Assembly (NCBI GenBank): GCA_018396975.1
Contig: JAGTQA010000011.1
Span: forward strand, 1 to 32,987
Length of the DNA stretch: 32,987 nt
Direction of reading: 5' to 3'
From: Candidatus Bathyarchaeota archaeon
GTDB taxonomy: Archaea > Thermoproteota > Bathyarchaeia > Bathyarchaeales > DTEX01
Shown in pieces: positions 32,219 to 32,987 of this stretch. The notes below the pieces were generated by a model. It saw only the letters and a list, made by a program, of their open reading frames with translations. It was not told the DNA's origin and ran no database searches. The first letter of the stretch is position 1. Every line of letters begins with the position of its first letter. The position numbers and the translations under genes are program-made.

Positions 32219-32987
32219 CTAATCATTGAGTGGTATGTCTAGGTCTGGGTCCTCGCGGATTCCTCTGCCAGTTGCCTTCTCAATCATTATGCGCTGCTCA
32301 ATGGATGCCACAAGCTTTCTAGTCTGAACAACAACGTCTGGATTAACAGATATACTGTCTATTCCACTCCTAACTAAGAACTCTGTGAACTCTGGATAGA
32401 CACTTGGAGCCTGCCCACATATACTCACAGTTTTACCGTCACGGTGAGCCAACTTAATGAGCAGCCTAATAGCACGCTTGACCGCCAAGTCCCTCTCATC
32501 AAACAAGTGCGCAACAGTCTCATTATCCCTATCACATCCGAGAATAGTCATCGTCAAATCATTGCTGCCAATGCTATAGCCATCAATATACTTATTGAAT
32601 TTGTCGGCTAGTAGACAGTTGCTCGGTATCTCAGCCATGAGCCAAACCTTGAAGTCCGGCCCCCTCCGCAGACCCTCCTCCTCCATTATTTTAATGATCT
32701 TCTCAAGCTCGTCTACGCGCCTACAGAACGGTATCATAACCCAGAGATTCTTGAGCCCATACTCCTCCCTAACCTTCTTGACGGCTCTGACCTCAAGCCT
32801 GAAAGCCTCAATATACTTCGGATCATAGTATCTTGATGCACCCCTCCAGCCCAATAGCGCCGATGGCTCAACTGGCTCATACTTCTCTCCGCCCTTAAGC
32901 TCCCTATATTCTGAAGACTTAAAGTCGCTGAAGCGCATCACAACTGGTCTAGGATAGAATGCTGCGCATATTCTGCGGAATGCCTCA
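32219..32987 (-). CDS. ppsA: Phosphoenolpyruvate synthase, C-terminal part (5' end outside window)
   Basis: The visible 255 residues are the PEP/pyruvate-binding barrel of Pps[21 protein letters not shown], then [56 protein letters not shown] and the catalytic cysteine in [27 protein letters not shown] closes the barrel. The frame is open through base 32987, so the start shown by a GTG at 32941 is internal; the ATP-grasp and phosphohistidine domains should lie beyond the window. It makes PEP from pyruvate and ATP for gluconeogenesis. A T-rich stretch (T5 near 32192) follows the stop. Confidence 0.96.
   Translation of the reverse strand, partial: EAFRRICAAFYPRPVVMRFSDFKSSEYRELKGGEKYEPVEPSALLGWRGASRYYDPKYIEAFRLEVRAVKKVREEYGLKNLWVMIPFCRRVDELEKIIKIMEEEGLRRGPDFKVWLMAEIPSNCLLADKFNKYIDGYSIGSNDLTMTILGCDRDNETVAHLFDERDLAVKRAIRLLIKLAHRDGKTVSICGQAPSVYPEFTEFLVRSGIDSISVNPDVVVQTRKLVASIEQRIMIEKATGRGIREDPDLDIPLND

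Noticed and set aside
1-32987. CRISPR array, rRNA genes, intact insertion sequence or prophage
   Set aside because: No regularly spaced repeats, rRNA sequence, transposase or phage genes were found on reading both strands.

Overview
This window is an archaeal chromosome segment. It carries aRpo11 (RpoL), the exosome subunit Csl4, RadA, Pelota, Dph2, deoxyhypusine synthase, an Orc1/Cdc6-type ATPase, TATA-box promoters with several apparently leaderless starts, frequent TTG/GTG starts, and a tRNA interrupted by two bulge-helix-bulge introns. The mixture of core genes with anaerobic iron-sulfur enzymes (HdrA-MvhD fusion, polyferredoxin, DUF39/NIL-ferredoxin homocysteine synthesis, split LipS-like radical SAM proteins) fits an anaerobic TACK-type archaeon, perhaps Bathyarchaeia-like. 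That placement is inference; no rRNA is present. No CRISPR array, intact insertion sequence, prophage or rRNA operon was found.

Layout. 1-2.2 kb: thiD (cut by the window edge) and thiC, two pyrimidine-branch thiamine genes on the minus strand. 2.4-5.6 kb: a six-cluster polyferredoxin overlapping an HdrA-MvhD fusion. 5.6-5.9 kb: a non-coding gap. 5.9-8.4 kb (minus): small membrane protein, transaldolase, radical SAM protein. 8.5-11.3 kb (plus): histone-deacetylase-fold amidohydrolase, deoxyhypusine synthase and a second radical SAM protein. 11.4-13.9 kb (minus): a stand-alone Lrp-type effector domain and a GH3 beta-glucosidase. 14.1-15.4 kb: a DJ-1/PfpI protein and an MscS channel.

15.7-19.1 kb (plus): the three-gene sulfide-to-homocysteine set (DUF39-CBS, NIL-ferredoxin, UPF0280), followed 6 bp later by a two-intron tRNA-Arg(UCG) and then an Sfm1-like SPOUT methyltransferase. 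19.1-21.1 kb (minus): sfsA, a ZIP metal transporter and a protein that looks like three tandem ribbon-helix-helix units. 21.3-25.1 kb: pelota, phosphomannomutase/phosphoglucomutase, DUF371 and ThuA-like proteins. 25.1-27.9 kb (plus): a divergent Orc1/Cdc6-like ATPase overlapping a small winged-helix protein, then a zinc-binding small protein and radA. 27.9-33 kb: sua5, an RNase III-fold protein, and minus-strand units csl4-rpoL, dph2-METTL5-type methyltransferase and ppsA (cut by the window edge).

How the genes work together: an unusual share serves modification or quality control of the translation apparatus (deoxyhypusine on aIF5A, diphthamide on aEF2, t6A in tRNA, rRNA m6A, a SPOUT methyltransferase, Pelota). 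A second theme is low-potential iron-sulfur chemistry and sulfur insertion (HdrA-MvhD, NIL-ferredoxin, radical SAM pair). The most notable items are the two-intron tRNA embedded in what looks like a protein operon, the divergent Orc1/Cdc6 with its overlapping winged-helix partner, the deacetylase-deoxyhypusine synthase pair, and a single TATA element that appears to serve two divergent leaderless genes.
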